Positions 1 through 8,181 of a DNA stretch of 64,000 bases are shown here, one piece after another. The position numbers and the translations under genes were made by a program. This DNA is from Poriferisphaera corsica. GTDB lineage: Bacteria; Planctomycetota; Phycisphaerae; Phycisphaerales; Phycisphaeraceae. The notes under the pieces were generated by a model. It saw only the letters and a list, made by a program, of their open reading frames with translations. It made no database searches and was not told the origin of the DNA. Location: assembly GCF_007747445.1 (NCBI RefSeq), contig NZ_CP036425.1:2464175-2528174 (forward strand). Reading direction: 5' to 3'. Position 1 is the stretch's first letter; each line of letters begins with the position of its first letter.

Positions 1-34
1 TGCAGGTCTTTTTTGTTGGTATAAGTTGTGCTGA

Positions 35-1234
35 TTATTTTGCGGCTGCGCATTCATTGGCGGTTTGGACGAGTATGTCGAGGCCTTGCTCGAGTTTGTC
101 GTCGGCGCATGCGTAGGAGATGCGGAAGTGTGTGTCTTTTTGTGAAAAGACGTTGCCGGGGATGACGAGGCAGTTCTTGGCGATAATTTTTTCAACAAAT
201 TCAGCGCCGGTAAGATTGAGTGATTCGGGGACTTTGGGGAATGCGTAGAAAGCGCCGCCGGGGGTTGTGAGTTCGAATGTGCCTGCGAGTTTATCGACGA
301 CCATGTCGCGTTTGCGTTTGTAGGCTGCGACGAAGTCGGACATGTCGAGGTCATGAGCGATGACGCCGCCGAACTGGGTCATGGATGGTGCGCAGACGAA
401 TGAGTATTGCTGAAGTTTGGTCATCTGATCGAGGACGGCTTTGGGGCCGACGGCGTAGCCGAGACGCCAACCGGTCATAGCGTAAGTTTTGGAGTAGCCG
501 CGCATCATAATGAGGTTGGGTGAGTAGGCTGCGGGTGATGGGCAACGATCTTTGCCATCGTGATCGGAAGGCGTTTTTTCATAGCAAAACTCGTCATAGA
601 TCTCGTCAGAAAGCATGAGGATGTTTTTGTCTTCGCAGAGTTTGACGACGGCTTTACAGACTTCGGGTTTGGCGACGACGCCTGTCGGGTTTGAGGGGGT
701 GTTGAAGAGGAGGACTTTGGTTTTGGGGGTGATGTGTTTTTCGATGCGGTCTGGTGTGAGCTGGAAGTCGGGATAGGTATCGACGAAGACGGGTGTGCCG
801 CCTGCGAGGGTGACGAGGTGCTTGTACATGACGAAGTATGGGTCGGGGATGAGGACTTCATCGCCGGGGCTGATGGTGGTGAGGAGGGCGAGCATGAGGG
901 CGCCGGAGACGCCGGAGGTGATGAGGAGGCCGAGGTCGTCGTTGTTGAAGGTGCCTTGAGCGTTTGCATAGGTTTGCGGGAACTCGGAGATGAGCTGGTT
1001 CATGACCCGTTCGCGGAGATCGGCCATGCCTTGGGTTTGAGTGTAGGAGTTTTTGCCGTCATTGATGGCTTTGATGGCGGCTTGCTTGATGGTGTCGGGG
1101 ACATCGAAGTCGGGCTGGCCGATGGAGAGGTTGATGGGGTTTTTGAGGTTTGCGGCGAGGTCGAAGACGCGGCGGATGCCGGAGGCGTCGATGGCGTGGA
1201 GCTTATCTGTGATAAAGGATTCGGGGTTGAACAT
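35..1234 (-). CDS. Pyridoxal-phosphate aminotransferase, class I/II (aspartate aminotransferase-like)
   Basis: Cytoplasmic PLP enzyme that moves an amino group between an amino acid and a 2-oxoacid. The N-terminal part has the SIGQPDFDVP segment of this fold and a TPSNPTG motif. The likely PLP lysine lies in YSKTYAMTGWRLGYAVG near residue 248, and an SGVSGALMLAL cofactor-pocket segment is also visible. I start at the ATG at 1234 (399 aa) because family members normally begin just before SGIRRVFDLA. An upstream ATG at 1306 would add 24 residues, and neither start has a good Shine-Dalgarno. It is the last gene of a leftward run behind the small basic protein gene, with a strong hairpin between them. 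Substrate specificity (aspartate, alanine or aromatic) cannot be read from the sequence. Confidence 0.9.
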   Translation of the reverse strand: MFNPESFITDKLHAIDASGIRRVFDLAANLKNPINLSIGQPDFDVPDTIKQAAIKAINDGKNSYTQTQGMADLRERVMNQLISEFPQTYANAQGTFNNDDLGLLITSGVSGALMLALLTTISPGDEVLIPDPYFVMYKHLVTLAGGTPVFVDTYPDFQLTPDRIEKHITPKTKVLLFNTPSNPTGVVAKPEVCKAVVKLCEDKNILMLSDEIYDEFCYEKTPSDHDGKDRCPSPAAYSPNLIMMRGYSKTYAMTGWRLGYAVGPKAVLDQMTKLQQYSFVCAPSMTQFGGVIAHDLDMSDFVAAYKRKRDMVVDKLAGTFELTTPGGAFYAFPKVPESLNLTGAEFVEKIIAKNCLVIPGNVFSQKDTHFRISYACADDKLEQGLDILVQTANECAAAK

Positions 1235-1321
1235 GGTGTAGGTTCCGGATTTATATGTTTCAGGACGAATCACAGGCGTGTGACGGAAAGGCGAAGGGTC
1301 AGTCATGAAAAGACAAAGCCC

Positions 1322-1359
1322 GATGCTGCGAGGGGGTTTGGGAAGCCCCTTGTAGCATC
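1322..1359 (-). terminator. Long hairpin with T-rich tail, probable terminator of the small basic protein gene
   Basis: Arms 1322-1335 and 1346-1359 pair over about 14 bp with two G-U pairs. On the minus strand the hairpin is followed by GGGCTTTGTCTTTTC, a broken T-tract. It sits 87 nt upstream of the aminotransferase ATG at 1234, so it could end or attenuate leftward transcription. Confidence 0.6.
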
Positions 1360-1385
1360 AGGCTGGTCATTTAGATCTGGTACCA

Positions 1386-1404
1386 GCCTCCGTTGCAAGG
1401 AGGC
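1386..1404 (-). repeat. Short perfect hairpin (GCCTCC / GGAGGC)
   Basis: Six-bp perfect arms at 1386-1391 and 1399-1404 with a 7-nt loop. This is the second of three consecutive hairpins downstream of the small basic protein gene. Confidence 0.5.
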
Positions 1405-1409
1405 GGTGA

Positions 1410-1442
1410 TTGACAGCGGAGCCTACGGGCTCGGCAGGTCAA
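1410..1442 (-). repeat. Hairpin directly abutting the stop codon of the small basic protein gene
   Basis: The outer arms TTGAC (1410-1414) and GTCAA (1438-1442) enclose inner arms GAGCC and GGCTC. The structure begins at the base after the TAA of the gene at 1443-1622. The position suggests a 3' stabilising element. Confidence 0.5.
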
Positions 1443-1622
1443 TTATTTCTTTTTGCCGGTGACGAGCTTGCGTGAGCCAACCTTTGGCAGACCGAGTGGG
1501 TCGCCGGAGTTGGTGTCAAACTTGCCGTTCTTGACGAGCTTTTCGATGCGCTCTGCACGCGTGAGGACGTTGCGGTGCTTAGCGAGGCCACTGCCCGACT
1601 TAAGGCTTGGGTCGATACTCAT
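1443..1622 (-). CDS. Small basic protein of the planctomycete/PVC type
   Basis: A 59-aa protein starting MSIDPSLKSGSGLAKHRNVL and ending with a lysine-rich LVTGKKK tail. The central RNVLTRAERIEKL segment matches my memory of a short basic protein family conserved across Planctomycetes, Verrucomicrobia and Chlamydiae, whose biochemical role is not established. The start is well supported: AGAAGGA lies about 8 nt upstream of the ATG. The charge pattern suggests binding to RNA or the ribosome, which is inference. Three hairpins follow the stop codon and the next leftward gene is the aminotransferase. Family membership is recalled, not searched. Confidence 0.85.
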   Translation of the reverse strand: MSIDPSLKSGSGLAKHRNVLTRAERIEKLVKNGKFDTNSGDPLGLPKVGSRKLVTGKKK

Positions 1623-1651
1623 GGTGATGTATCCTTCTACAAGGCTTGAAA

Positions 1652-2518
1652 TTATTGTCCGTAATATTCTTGGTAGCGATTGATGTACTGCTGACGATCG
1701 TTGTCGTCATATTTGTTGTAGTACATGTCACTTAACTTACTGCCAATTCGGCTGTTATATTTCCACCAGTCGATCCCAATGCGAAGCATGTCGGATTTAA
1801 ACTGGTAGCCGGGGGTCTGGGGGGATTGTGTATCCTTGAAACCGTTCCGGGCTACAACCGTGACAGTCTTACTATTATGCGCGGGATAGGCTGCAGTTTC
1901 AACTCCACGGGTTTTGAAGAAGTCGATAAGGTCGACTGCTTTCTCATTACTGCAGGTTGTGATCTGAAGGTAGTTTAGGCCGATCTCGCGGGGATCGAGG
2001 TCTGGAGGGACGACGATGTCGCCGGTGACTTGAATGACACGTTCAGTGAGTGAGAGCGAGGCGGTGGCGGGGTCGATAGGGCCAAGGGTGTTGTTGGGAA
2101 GTGGCGCGATTCGGCCGGTGTTGAGGTTTTGGAGGCGTGCTTTGGTGAGCTCGGCGAGCTCGGCGACCTGGTTCTCAGCGTATTTGATACCGCGTGAGTG
2201 GCCGACCCAGTAGGACATGCCGATGAGGGCGAGGATGGCGAGGCAGATGCAGACGAGGAAACCACGGGGGACCCGGAAGAGGACAGGCTCATCGAGAGCG
2301 GCCCACCATGCTTTGTGTGCTCGGCCTGAGGGGTGTGGATCACGTTGCTGGGCGGGCTCGGGAGAAGCGTGTGGCGAGGTTGAGGGATCAGCGGGTTTTT
2401 GAGTGGAATCTTCCGAGGGAGAAGGATCTTTTTGGAATTGTTTTTCGAGCTGAGCTTGCTGCTCGGCCTTGCGCATGATCTCGAAGGGTGCGATGGAACC
2501 TTTGCTTTTAGGGGGCAT
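1652..2518 (-). CDS. Single-pass membrane protein with a possible SPOR-like C-terminal domain
   Basis: A 288-aa protein with a charged, Q/E/P-rich N-terminal part (starts MPPKSKGSIAPFEIMRKAEQ), one membrane segment at roughly residues 85-110 (FLVCICLAILALIGMSYWVG) and an outer domain. The outer domain contains LNYLQITTCSNEKAVDLIDF followed by a beta-rich TVTVVARNGF, resembling the sequence pattern of SPOR peptidoglycan-binding domains. That resemblance is weak and unconfirmed. I chose the ATG at 2518; the open frame continues upstream to 2632 but that part looks non-coding. It lies 29 nt downstream (leftward) of no other gene stop, with a palindrome and acpS further upstream. Cell-envelope function is a guess. 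Confidence 0.7.
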   Translation of the reverse strand: MPPKSKGSIAPFEIMRKAEQQAQLEKQFQKDPSPSEDSTQKPADPSTSPHASPEPAQQRDPHPSGRAHKAWWAALDEPVLFRVPRGFLVCICLAILALIGMSYWVGHSRGIKYAENQVAELAELTKARLQNLNTGRIAPLPNNTLGPIDPATASLSLTERVIQVTGDIVVPPDLDPREIGLNYLQITTCSNEKAVDLIDFFKTRGVETAAYPAHNSKTVTVVARNGFKDTQSPQTPGYQFKSDMLRIGIDWWKYNSRIGSKLSDMYYNKYDDNDRQQYINRYQEYYGQ

Positions 2519-2682
2519 GGCTGGGCTCGGGTATGGGGGAATGGGGTACGTGACTGAGGTATTAATATAACAAGTGGGTGAGAGGTTGGGGAGGTGGTGT
2601 AGAAAGGGTTTGAGGTAAAGGTCTGGGCGCAAGCGAGGGATTGATTTGAATTGCAGGTGTGGGAGATTTAGTTGTAAGACAC

Positions 2683-2703
2683 CCCACGACCGGCGGTCGT
2701 AGG
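2683..2703. repeat. REP-like palindrome, copy 1
   Basis: The stem ACGACC/GGTCGT flanks a GGC loop, extended by CC/GG after one mismatch. The context CACCCC...GGCTTG matches copies at 5162-5182 and 36322-36342. It lies between acpS and the membrane-protein gene. Confidence 0.6.
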
Positions 2704-2739
2704 CTTGAAAGAAAGTTGCGTGTAAGAGGGATGATGAGA

Positions 2740-3141
2740 TTAATTGGGGGCGGATGATCCGATGGCGATGGCGGAAGCCATGGCGTGGGATTTGATGTGG
2801 GATATGGAGATGAGGACGTCTTGTATGCCCTGCTCTGCAGCGAGGTCGGCAGCCATGTTGTGGAGGATGACTTTGGGTTTGCCGTTGCCGATACGGAGGA
2901 CTTCGACATCAGTCCAGTTGATGCCTTCAGAGATACCTGTGCCAAGGGCTTTGAGAACGGCTTCTTTGGCGGCGAAGCGACCGGCGAGGAATTCGTCACG
3001 TCGGGCGGTCATGCCTTTGGAGGCAAGCTCTTGTTCGGTGGGTGTGAAGCATCGGTCGAGGAAGTGCTGACCGTGCTTTTGGAGCATCTGTGAGATGCGT
3101 GGTATATCGGTGAGATCGATGCCGTGTGCGATGGTGTGCAT
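2740..3141 (-). CDS. acpS: Holo-[acyl-carrier-protein] synthase
   Basis: Transfers the 4'-phosphopantetheine arm of coenzyme A to the serine of apo-ACP, activating it for fatty acid synthesis. The 133-aa length fits the AcpS family. The N-terminal GIDLTDIPRI carries the metal-binding Asp, and RFAAKEAVLKALG carries the second conserved acidic residue. The C-terminal ISISHIKSHAMASAIA is the usual final strand. The ATG at 3141 is 44 bp from the divergent mqnE start, so both probably share a short promoter region. Nothing about the sequence is odd. Confidence 0.95.
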   Translation of the reverse strand: MHTIAHGIDLTDIPRISQMLQKHGQHFLDRCFTPTEQELASKGMTARRDEFLAGRFAAKEAVLKALGTGISEGINWTDVEVLRIGNGKPKVILHNMAADLAAEQGIQDVLISISHIKSHAMASAIAIGSSAPN

Positions 3142-3185
3142 GGGGGTATTGTAACATGGTGTGGGGCGAGAGGGTGAGGTATGAT

Positions 3186-4337
3186 ATGCGGGTCATGGAT
3201 GAGAAACTAAAGAAGATATCGGAGAAGGTTTATGCGGGTGAGCGGCTGTCTTTTGAGGATGGCATGGCGATCTTGCAAACCGAGGATGTGTGGACGTTGG
3301 GTGAGCTGGCGAATCATGTTCGGCAGAAGATGCACGGGCGGGTGACGTATTACAACGTGAACCGGCATTTGAATTACTCGAATGTGTGTGCGCTGTCGTG
3401 TAAGTTTTGCGCGTTCTATCGGAAACGTGGTCAGGATGGTGCGTACGAGTATGATCTTGATCGGGTGAAGAAGGAAGCCAAGGAGGCTGCGGAGGCTGGG
3501 GCGACGGAGATACATATTGTTGGCGGGTTGCATCCGTACTTGCCGTTTGAATATTACACGGAGATGCTGGAAGCGATTCGCGATATTTCGCCACAGATTC
3601 ATATCAAGGCGTTTACGGCGGTTGAGATTGTGCATTTTGCGCGGATCAGCAAGCGGCCGAAAGATTTGGTGGGTGTGCTGGAAGATTTGAAGGCGGCGGG
3701 TTTGGGGTCGCTCCCTGGCGGTGGCGCGGAGATCTTTGATGACCGCGTGCATGACGAAGCGTTCAAGGGAAAGATTCGATCGGATATGTGGTTCAGGGTT
3801 CACAAGACGGCGCATGAGTTGGGGCTGATGAGCAATGCGACCATGTTGTATGGGCATATTGAATCGCTTGAGGATCGGGTGCAGCACTTTATGCAATTGC
3901 GTGATGCGCAAGATGAGGCGATTGAGAAGGGACATGGGGGCAGATTCCAGACGATCATTCCGTTGCCGTTTATTCCGGATAAGTCGGAGCTGGAGCATCT
4001 GCCGGGGCCGAGCGGTTTGGATAATTTGAAGATGCTTGCTGCATCGCGGTTGATGCTGGATAACTTTGCGCATGTGAAGTCATTCTGGATCATGCAGACA
4101 TTGCAGCTGAGTGAGTTGGCGCTGAACTTTGGCGTGGACGATATGGATGGGACGGTTGTGTGGTATGACATTACGAAGGTTGGGGGGAGTGATACGCATC
4201 AAGAAGTGACGGTGAGTGATTTGCGGAAGTCGATTGTTGATGCGGGTTATGAGGCGGTGGAACGCGATACGTTGTACCGGCCGATTGAACGGGATGGTGC
4301 GGAGTGGCGGCTGGCTGAGGAGGTTGTGGTTTCGTAA
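3186..4337 (+). CDS. mqnE: Aminofutalosine synthase (radical SAM)
   Basis: Radical SAM enzyme of the futalosine route to menaquinone. It joins the chorismate-derived enolpyruvyl compound and SAM to make aminofutalosine. The cluster-binding Cys are C68, C72 and C75 (CALSCKFC), followed by FYRKRGQDGAYEYD and the IHIVGGLHPYLPFEYY segment typical of the MqnE/MqnC group. The 383-aa length is normal. GAGG about 6 nt before 3186 supports that start; an ATG at 3195 is an alternative. The other mqn genes are not in this window. It fits with the complex I genes, which need a quinone. Confidence 0.92.
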   Translation: MRVMDEKLKKISEKVYAGERLSFEDGMAILQTEDVWTLGELANHVRQKMHGRVTYYNVNRHLNYSNVCALSCKFCAFYRKRGQDGAYEYDLDRVKKEAKEAAEAGATEIHIVGGLHPYLPFEYYTEMLEAIRDISPQIHIKAFTAVEIVHFARISKRPKDLVGVLEDLKAAGLGSLPGGGAEIFDDRVHDEAFKGKIRSDMWFRVHKTAHELGLMSNATMLYGHIESLEDRVQHFMQLRDAQDEAIEKGHGGRFQTIIPLPFIPDKSELEHLPGPSGLDNLKMLAASRLMLDNFAHVKSFWIMQTLQLSELALNFGVDDMDGTVVWYDITKVGGSDTHQEVTVSDLRKSIVDAGYEAVERDTLYRPIERDGAEWRLAEEVVVS

Positions 4338-4352
4338 TTCTGGGAGTTTTTT

Positions 4353-5051
4353 ATGTGCGAAGTTGATCCCACTAATGGCAAGATAGATAAGCGTTGGTTA
4401 TTGAGCGGCGATTTGCCGTGCTTGGGGTGTGGTTACAATTTGCGAGGATTGATCGGGCCGGTGGTGCAGTGCCCGGAGTGTGGGAATGGGAATGATTTGA
4501 GAAATCCTGAGCCTTGGAAAGAGGTGGAGTTGCCGCTGGGCGTGAAGCAGCGGGAGCATTGGCCTGCGCTGGCGCCGGGATTGTCATTAATGGTGGCAGT
4601 GGTCGTTTTGATTGCGGGCAGGGAGTTGTTGTACTTTCTTATGCAGCTAAATGTAAGGGGGTTTACGCTGTCGGGTGTTGGTTTGAGAGGCGTATTGCCA
4701 TTCGGGCTGATTGCTGTTTTTGCGGGCGGATGGTTGTGGCTTTGTATGAAATGGTTGAAGTCGGCGGATTGGAGCCGCGGCGCTTGGAAAGTGTTGTTGG
4801 GAACTCATGCGGGGACGTGGATGATCTTTTTGGGACTGACGGTTGGGCCGAGCAATTATTTTTTGCGAGTGCAGCCGCGAGTTGACGCTTGGGTGCTGTT
4901 GCCGTTTGTGATGTTTCCGGCCGGTTGTGCGGCATTGATTTGGGTGAAGGTGCTTTTGAAGAAGGCTGATGGGGAGAAGATGCGATACCGAGAGGATTGG
5001 GCGAATTGGTTGTTGCCAGTGGGTGAAGGCGGGGACGCTCGAGAAAGTTGA
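4353..5051 (+). CDS. Membrane protein with N-terminal CGYNLRG zinc ribbon
   Basis: A 232-aa protein of unknown function. Cysteines C23/C26 (CLGCGYNLRG) and C40/C43 (CPECG) form a probable zinc ribbon, followed by about four hydrophobic segments and a charged C-terminus. GGGAG 7 nt before the ATG supports the start. It follows mqnE by 15 nt and is probably co-transcribed, but nothing ties it to menaquinone synthesis. The same ribbon, placed at the C-terminus, occurs in the proteins at 45745-46425 and 46502-47047. Such ribbons are frequent in planctomycete membrane proteins; no role is assigned here. Confidence 0.75.
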   Translation: MCEVDPTNGKIDKRWLLSGDLPCLGCGYNLRGLIGPVVQCPECGNGNDLRNPEPWKEVELPLGVKQREHWPALAPGLSLMVAVVVLIAGRELLYFLMQLNVRGFTLSGVGLRGVLPFGLIAVFAGGWLWLCMKWLKSADWSRGAWKVLLGTHAGTWMIFLGLTVGPSNYFLRVQPRVDAWVLLPFVMFPAGCAALIWVKVLLKKADGEKMRYREDWANWLLPVGEGGDARES

Positions 5052-5161
5052 ATGGTGGGTTGATTGCGGTGGATGCCACTCCAAACACCTTAGCCACAAA
5101 TATGAGTATATCGTTACTATGTAGCCGATATATAGAGACCGATGGTTTATGTTGCAAACAC

Positions 5162-5182
5162 CCTGCCACCAGCGGTGGCAGG
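5162..5182. repeat. REP-like palindrome, copy 2
   Basis: Perfect 9-bp arms CCTGCCACC and GGTGGCAGG around an AGC loop, preceded by CA-CC and followed by CTTG. It lies between two convergent genes and lacks a T-tract. Confidence 0.65.
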
Positions 5183-5217
5183 CTTGAGAATGACAAAGCC
5201 ATGCGTCTAACTGTTGA

Positions 5218-5973
5218 TTAGCGGCGGTTCCAAGGGTCGAAGCGGTATTGATTTTCTTGCTGGGCCATGATTTGCGAGACGCGATAGCCGTTGTAGGCTT
5301 GCCAGCCGACGAAGATGGCGATGATGAAGAGCCATGTGCGACCGGACATGAGTGCGAGGATGCCGCCAACGATGGCGCAAACGAGGCCGATGGCGGAGGT
5401 GATTTGGAGTGAGCGAGAACGGCCAATAAAGAACCAGAGGATGGCTTGAAGGATTTGGCCGCCGTCCAAGGGGTAGATGGGGAGCATGTTGAAGATGAGG
5501 AGGACGAGGTTGATGGAGTTGAGCCAATAGACGATTTCGATGAGGTTTGAGCCGAGGATCGTGGTGGGTATGCCTTCGGGGGTTGTGGGGATGAGGAAAG
5601 CGGCGAGGAGATAAAGGCCGAAGAGTATGGGGAGGAGAACGACGTTGACGAGTGGGCCTGCTGCGATTGACCAGAGGACGGCACCGGGGCGTTGAGGCGG
5701 TTGTACGAAGGCGATACCGCCTAGGGGCCAGAGCATGATGGTGTCTGCTTTACCGCCAACAGATCGGCAAGCGAGCGCGTGGCCGAACTCGTGAATGAGG
5801 ACGATGCCGAAGAGGCCGAGATAAGTGAATATCCCAACGAAGATGTTTTCTGAGAAGATTGTCCCGGGCAGGACAAAAAAGATGCCAGCGACAACGAGCC
5901 ATGACCAGTGAAGCCAGACGGTGATGCCGCGGAATTGGAAAAGACGCCATGAGCCGTTACGCATTTCTAACAT
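5218..5973 (-). CDS. Site-2-protease-type membrane metalloprotease (M50 family)
   Basis: Intramembrane zinc protease of the SpoIVFB-like group, 251 aa and mostly membrane-embedded. The zinc motif HEFGHALACR lies near residue 59. The second active-site motif, NMLPIYPLDGGQILQAILW, is the NxxPxxPLDGG signature. The N-terminal RGITVWLHWSWLVV segment is typical of this subgroup. No CBS or PDZ domain is present. The ATG at 5973 begins MLEMRNGSW; a longer frame reaches 6156 but would overlap the divergent SDR gene and looks non-coding. The substrate is unknown; related proteins cleave anti-sigma factors or signalling proteins. Confidence 0.88.
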   Translation of the reverse strand: MLEMRNGSWRLFQFRGITVWLHWSWLVVAGIFFVLPGTIFSENIFVGIFTYLGLFGIVLIHEFGHALACRSVGGKADTIMLWPLGGIAFVQPPQRPGAVLWSIAAGPLVNVVLLPILFGLYLLAAFLIPTTPEGIPTTILGSNLIEIVYWLNSINLVLLIFNMLPIYPLDGGQILQAILWFFIGRSRSLQITSAIGLVCAIVGGILALMSGRTWLFIIAIFVGWQAYNGYRVSQIMAQQENQYRFDPWNRR

Positions 5974-6069
5974 GTTTGGATTATCGTCGGTTAGATGTAG
6001 GTGGGTCAATTTTATAAGGACAAGCGTTAATCTTTGTGTGTAACGTGGGAATGGTCGATAATATTCCGT

Positions 6070-6792
6070 ATGGAAACAGATCATCAACAGGTAGCGATCG
6101 TGACGGGAGCCGGCTCGGGGATTGGGCGAGATACGGCGATGATGCTGGCAGAGCATGGTTTCGAAACGGTGCTGGTATCACGTACAGAGAAGAATTTGGA
6201 CGAAACGGCGATGCTGATACGTCAGGGTTGCGAGGGGGCTGAGCCGTTGGTTGTGGCGGCGGATCTGACTGAAGCGGGAGCAGCGAAGCGGGTTGTGGAG
6301 GCAACGATCGACAAATTCGGGCTGGTAGATGTGGTATGCAATGTAGCAGGGAGTGCACCGTTATTGCAGATTGGCGATATTACGCCAAAGATTTGGCGGG
6401 ACTGCGTTGATATTAATTTGAGTGCGGTGGTGATGATGACGCAGGCGGTGTGGGCGCATTTTAAGTCGAGGCAGAATGGGATGATCGTGAATATCTCGTC
6501 GATGGCGTCGATTGATCCTTTCCCGGGTTTCTCGATATACGCGGCGGCGAAGGTTGGAGTAAACATGTTTACGAAGTGCACGGCTGATGAAGGGGCAAAG
6601 CTGGGTATTCGAGCGGTTGCGATTGCGCCAGGCGCGGTTGAGACGGAGATGTTGCGGGAGAATTTTAATGAGAAAGTGATCCCCACTGAGAAGACGCTCG
6701 ACCCGAGCGTGATTGCGGGAAAAGTGTTGGAATGCGTGACTGATCACGAATCATTTAGTTCTGGGGAAACGATTGTTGTGGCAAATCCATGA
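6070..6792 (+). CDS. Short-chain dehydrogenase/reductase
   Basis: NAD(P)-dependent oxidoreductase of 240 aa. It has the classical SDR layout: TGAGSGIG cofactor motif near residue 14, NVAGS, the SSMAS segment with the catalytic serine, and the YAAAK catalytic tyrosine/lysine. The PGAVETEML loop follows. It resembles 3-oxoacyl-reductase-type SDRs, but the substrate cannot be inferred. The start at METDHQQ places the Rossmann motif at the normal distance from the N-terminus. It is divergent from the protease gene with about 100 bp between starts. Confidence 0.88.
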   Translation: METDHQQVAIVTGAGSGIGRDTAMMLAEHGFETVLVSRTEKNLDETAMLIRQGCEGAEPLVVAADLTEAGAAKRVVEATIDKFGLVDVVCNVAGSAPLLQIGDITPKIWRDCVDINLSAVVMMTQAVWAHFKSRQNGMIVNISSMASIDPFPGFSIYAAAKVGVNMFTKCTADEGAKLGIRAVAIAPGAVETEMLRENFNEKVIPTEKTLDPSVIAGKVLECVTDHESFSSGETIVVANP

Positions 6793-7156
6793 TGAGAATT
6801 GCGTGATCAGGCTAGCACGGCGAATACTGAAAAAGGTTGCGATTGTATTTTTTTCTTTTCAAAGCGTGATGAATCGTGATAATGGAATCAATTAGAACGT
6901 TGAAGCTATTGGTTTTGGTATGGTCGCGCAGCTGTGTTCTTTAAAGAAGCCTTGAATTATTTTTGTATTCATTTTCCGTCGAGGCTCGTTTAATAGCTGG
7001 TTTCATGGTTGAAATTACGTGTTGGCGTGTGATTTGTGATTGCGCTTACGTATTGCACCGCTGGCTAATCAGTAAATAGAAGTTACGTGATTATTCATTC
7101 AACGACTGTGTTTGTGTGTGAATTAACGAATATTACTTTTGCTTGTGGGGTTTGCC
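6793..7156. other. Gene-free region upstream of the NHL gene
   Basis: 364 bp with no convincing gene. It is A/T-rich and has three TTACGT(G/A) motifs at 7015-7021, 7046-7052 and 7083-7089 that could be regulator sites. No terminator was seen after the SDR gene. Confidence 0.4.
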
Positions 7157-8101
7157 ATGCTTACTGTTGGACAAGAACTGCATACGTATACGTGGATAGA
7201 CAATTGGGTCAAGGTGCCGGAGGTTTCGTCTGCTCGAAAAAATGGGCGAACGCTGGGGATCGTCTGCACGGATGATCAGAAGATTGTGGTGTTTCACCAA
7301 TCAGATCCGGGGATATTGATTTATTCGCAATCAGGGAAACTGGCGAAGTCGTGGGGCGGCAGGTTTTTGGGCGCGCATAGTGCGAGCTATGTGAAGGAAG
7401 GTGATCGAGAGTATCTTTGGCTGTGTGATGAAAATAGTTGTGAAGTTGTAAAGACGACGATGGACGGGGAAATGGTGATGCAGCTAGAACGTCCTGACCA
7501 TGCAATGTACTCGGAGGGTACCGCTTTTATACCGACATCCATCGCTGTGTTTGAGGAAAGATACGGTGGGAATGGCGATATCTGGGTGTCGGATGGATAT
7601 GGTGCATCACTGGTGCATCAGTATGACAAGTTTGGGAATTGGTTAAATACGATCTCTGGGGATGAAGGGAAGTCAGGGCGGTTTTCTTGCCCGCACGGTT
7701 TGGCGTTTAGATACGACCGCGCGGAGCCGGAGCTGTATATTGCGGATCGTGGACATGAACGGATACAGGTTTACAATCCTGAGGGGCAGCATATGCGAAC
7801 GATTGAAGGGATGTTGCATTCGCCCTGCTCTTTCACTTTTTTCGATGGCTGCACTTATATTCCTGAGTTATTTACGGGGATCAAAATATTAGACCCAGAT
7901 GATCAATTGATTGCATCGATTGGCGATCATGATGGGATAACAACAGCGCCGGGTTGGCCGAATATGGGCGGAACAGATTGGGTGAAGCCGGGCTTGTTTA
8001 ATAGCCCGCATGACTTGACGGTTGATGCGGCGGGAAATGTTTATGTCGCAGAATGGATCATTGGCGGGCGTGTAACAAAGCTGGAAAAGGTGATCAGTTA
8101 A
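7157..8101 (+). CDS. NHL-repeat beta-propeller protein
   Basis: A 314-aa protein made of repeated propeller blades. Clear NHL-type units include the SCPHGLAFRYDRAEPELYIA segment, DRGHERIQVYNPEGQ, and NSPHDLTVDAAGNVYVAEW. There is no signal peptide, so it is probably cytoplasmic. I use the ATG at 7157 (MLTVGQELHTY), with GGGG about 7 nt upstream; a TTG at 7139 is possible. Homologues act as scaffolds or lyases, but no catalytic site is evident. It faces the epimerase-fold-like gene across a shared terminator. Function unknown. Confidence 0.75.
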   Translation: MLTVGQELHTYTWIDNWVKVPEVSSARKNGRTLGIVCTDDQKIVVFHQSDPGILIYSQSGKLAKSWGGRFLGAHSASYVKEGDREYLWLCDENSCEVVKTTMDGEMVMQLERPDHAMYSEGTAFIPTSIAVFEERYGGNGDIWVSDGYGASLVHQYDKFGNWLNTISGDEGKSGRFSCPHGLAFRYDRAEPELYIADRGHERIQVYNPEGQHMRTIEGMLHSPCSFTFFDGCTYIPELFTGIKILDPDDQLIASIGDHDGITTAPGWPNMGGTDWVKPGLFNSPHDLTVDAAGNVYVAEWIIGGRVTKLEKVIS

Positions 8102-8124
8102 CGAACGATTTGGTGTAGGGATAG

Positions 8125-8154
8125 AAAAAGCTGAGCGTTATGCTCAGCTTTTTT
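8125..8154. terminator. Bidirectional intrinsic terminator
   Basis: AAAAAGCTGAGC and GCTCAGCTTTTT arms with a GTTAT loop. T-runs lie on both strands, so it serves both convergent genes. Confidence 0.9.
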
Positions 8155-8181
8155 CATGCGATCATTATCACTAACTGACGA

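Noticed and set aside
734-1462. 242-aa plus-strand open frame
   Set aside because: Antisense to the aminotransferase gene. Its V/D/E/G-rich translation is what the G-rich strand predicts, and it matches no family.
3207-4073. 288-aa minus-strand open frame
   Set aside because: Antisense of mqnE; arginine/leucine-rich with no domain.
4647-5684. 345-aa minus-strand open frame
   Set aside because: Serine/proline-rich shadow crossing the zinc-ribbon and protease genes, both of which have family motifs in other frames.
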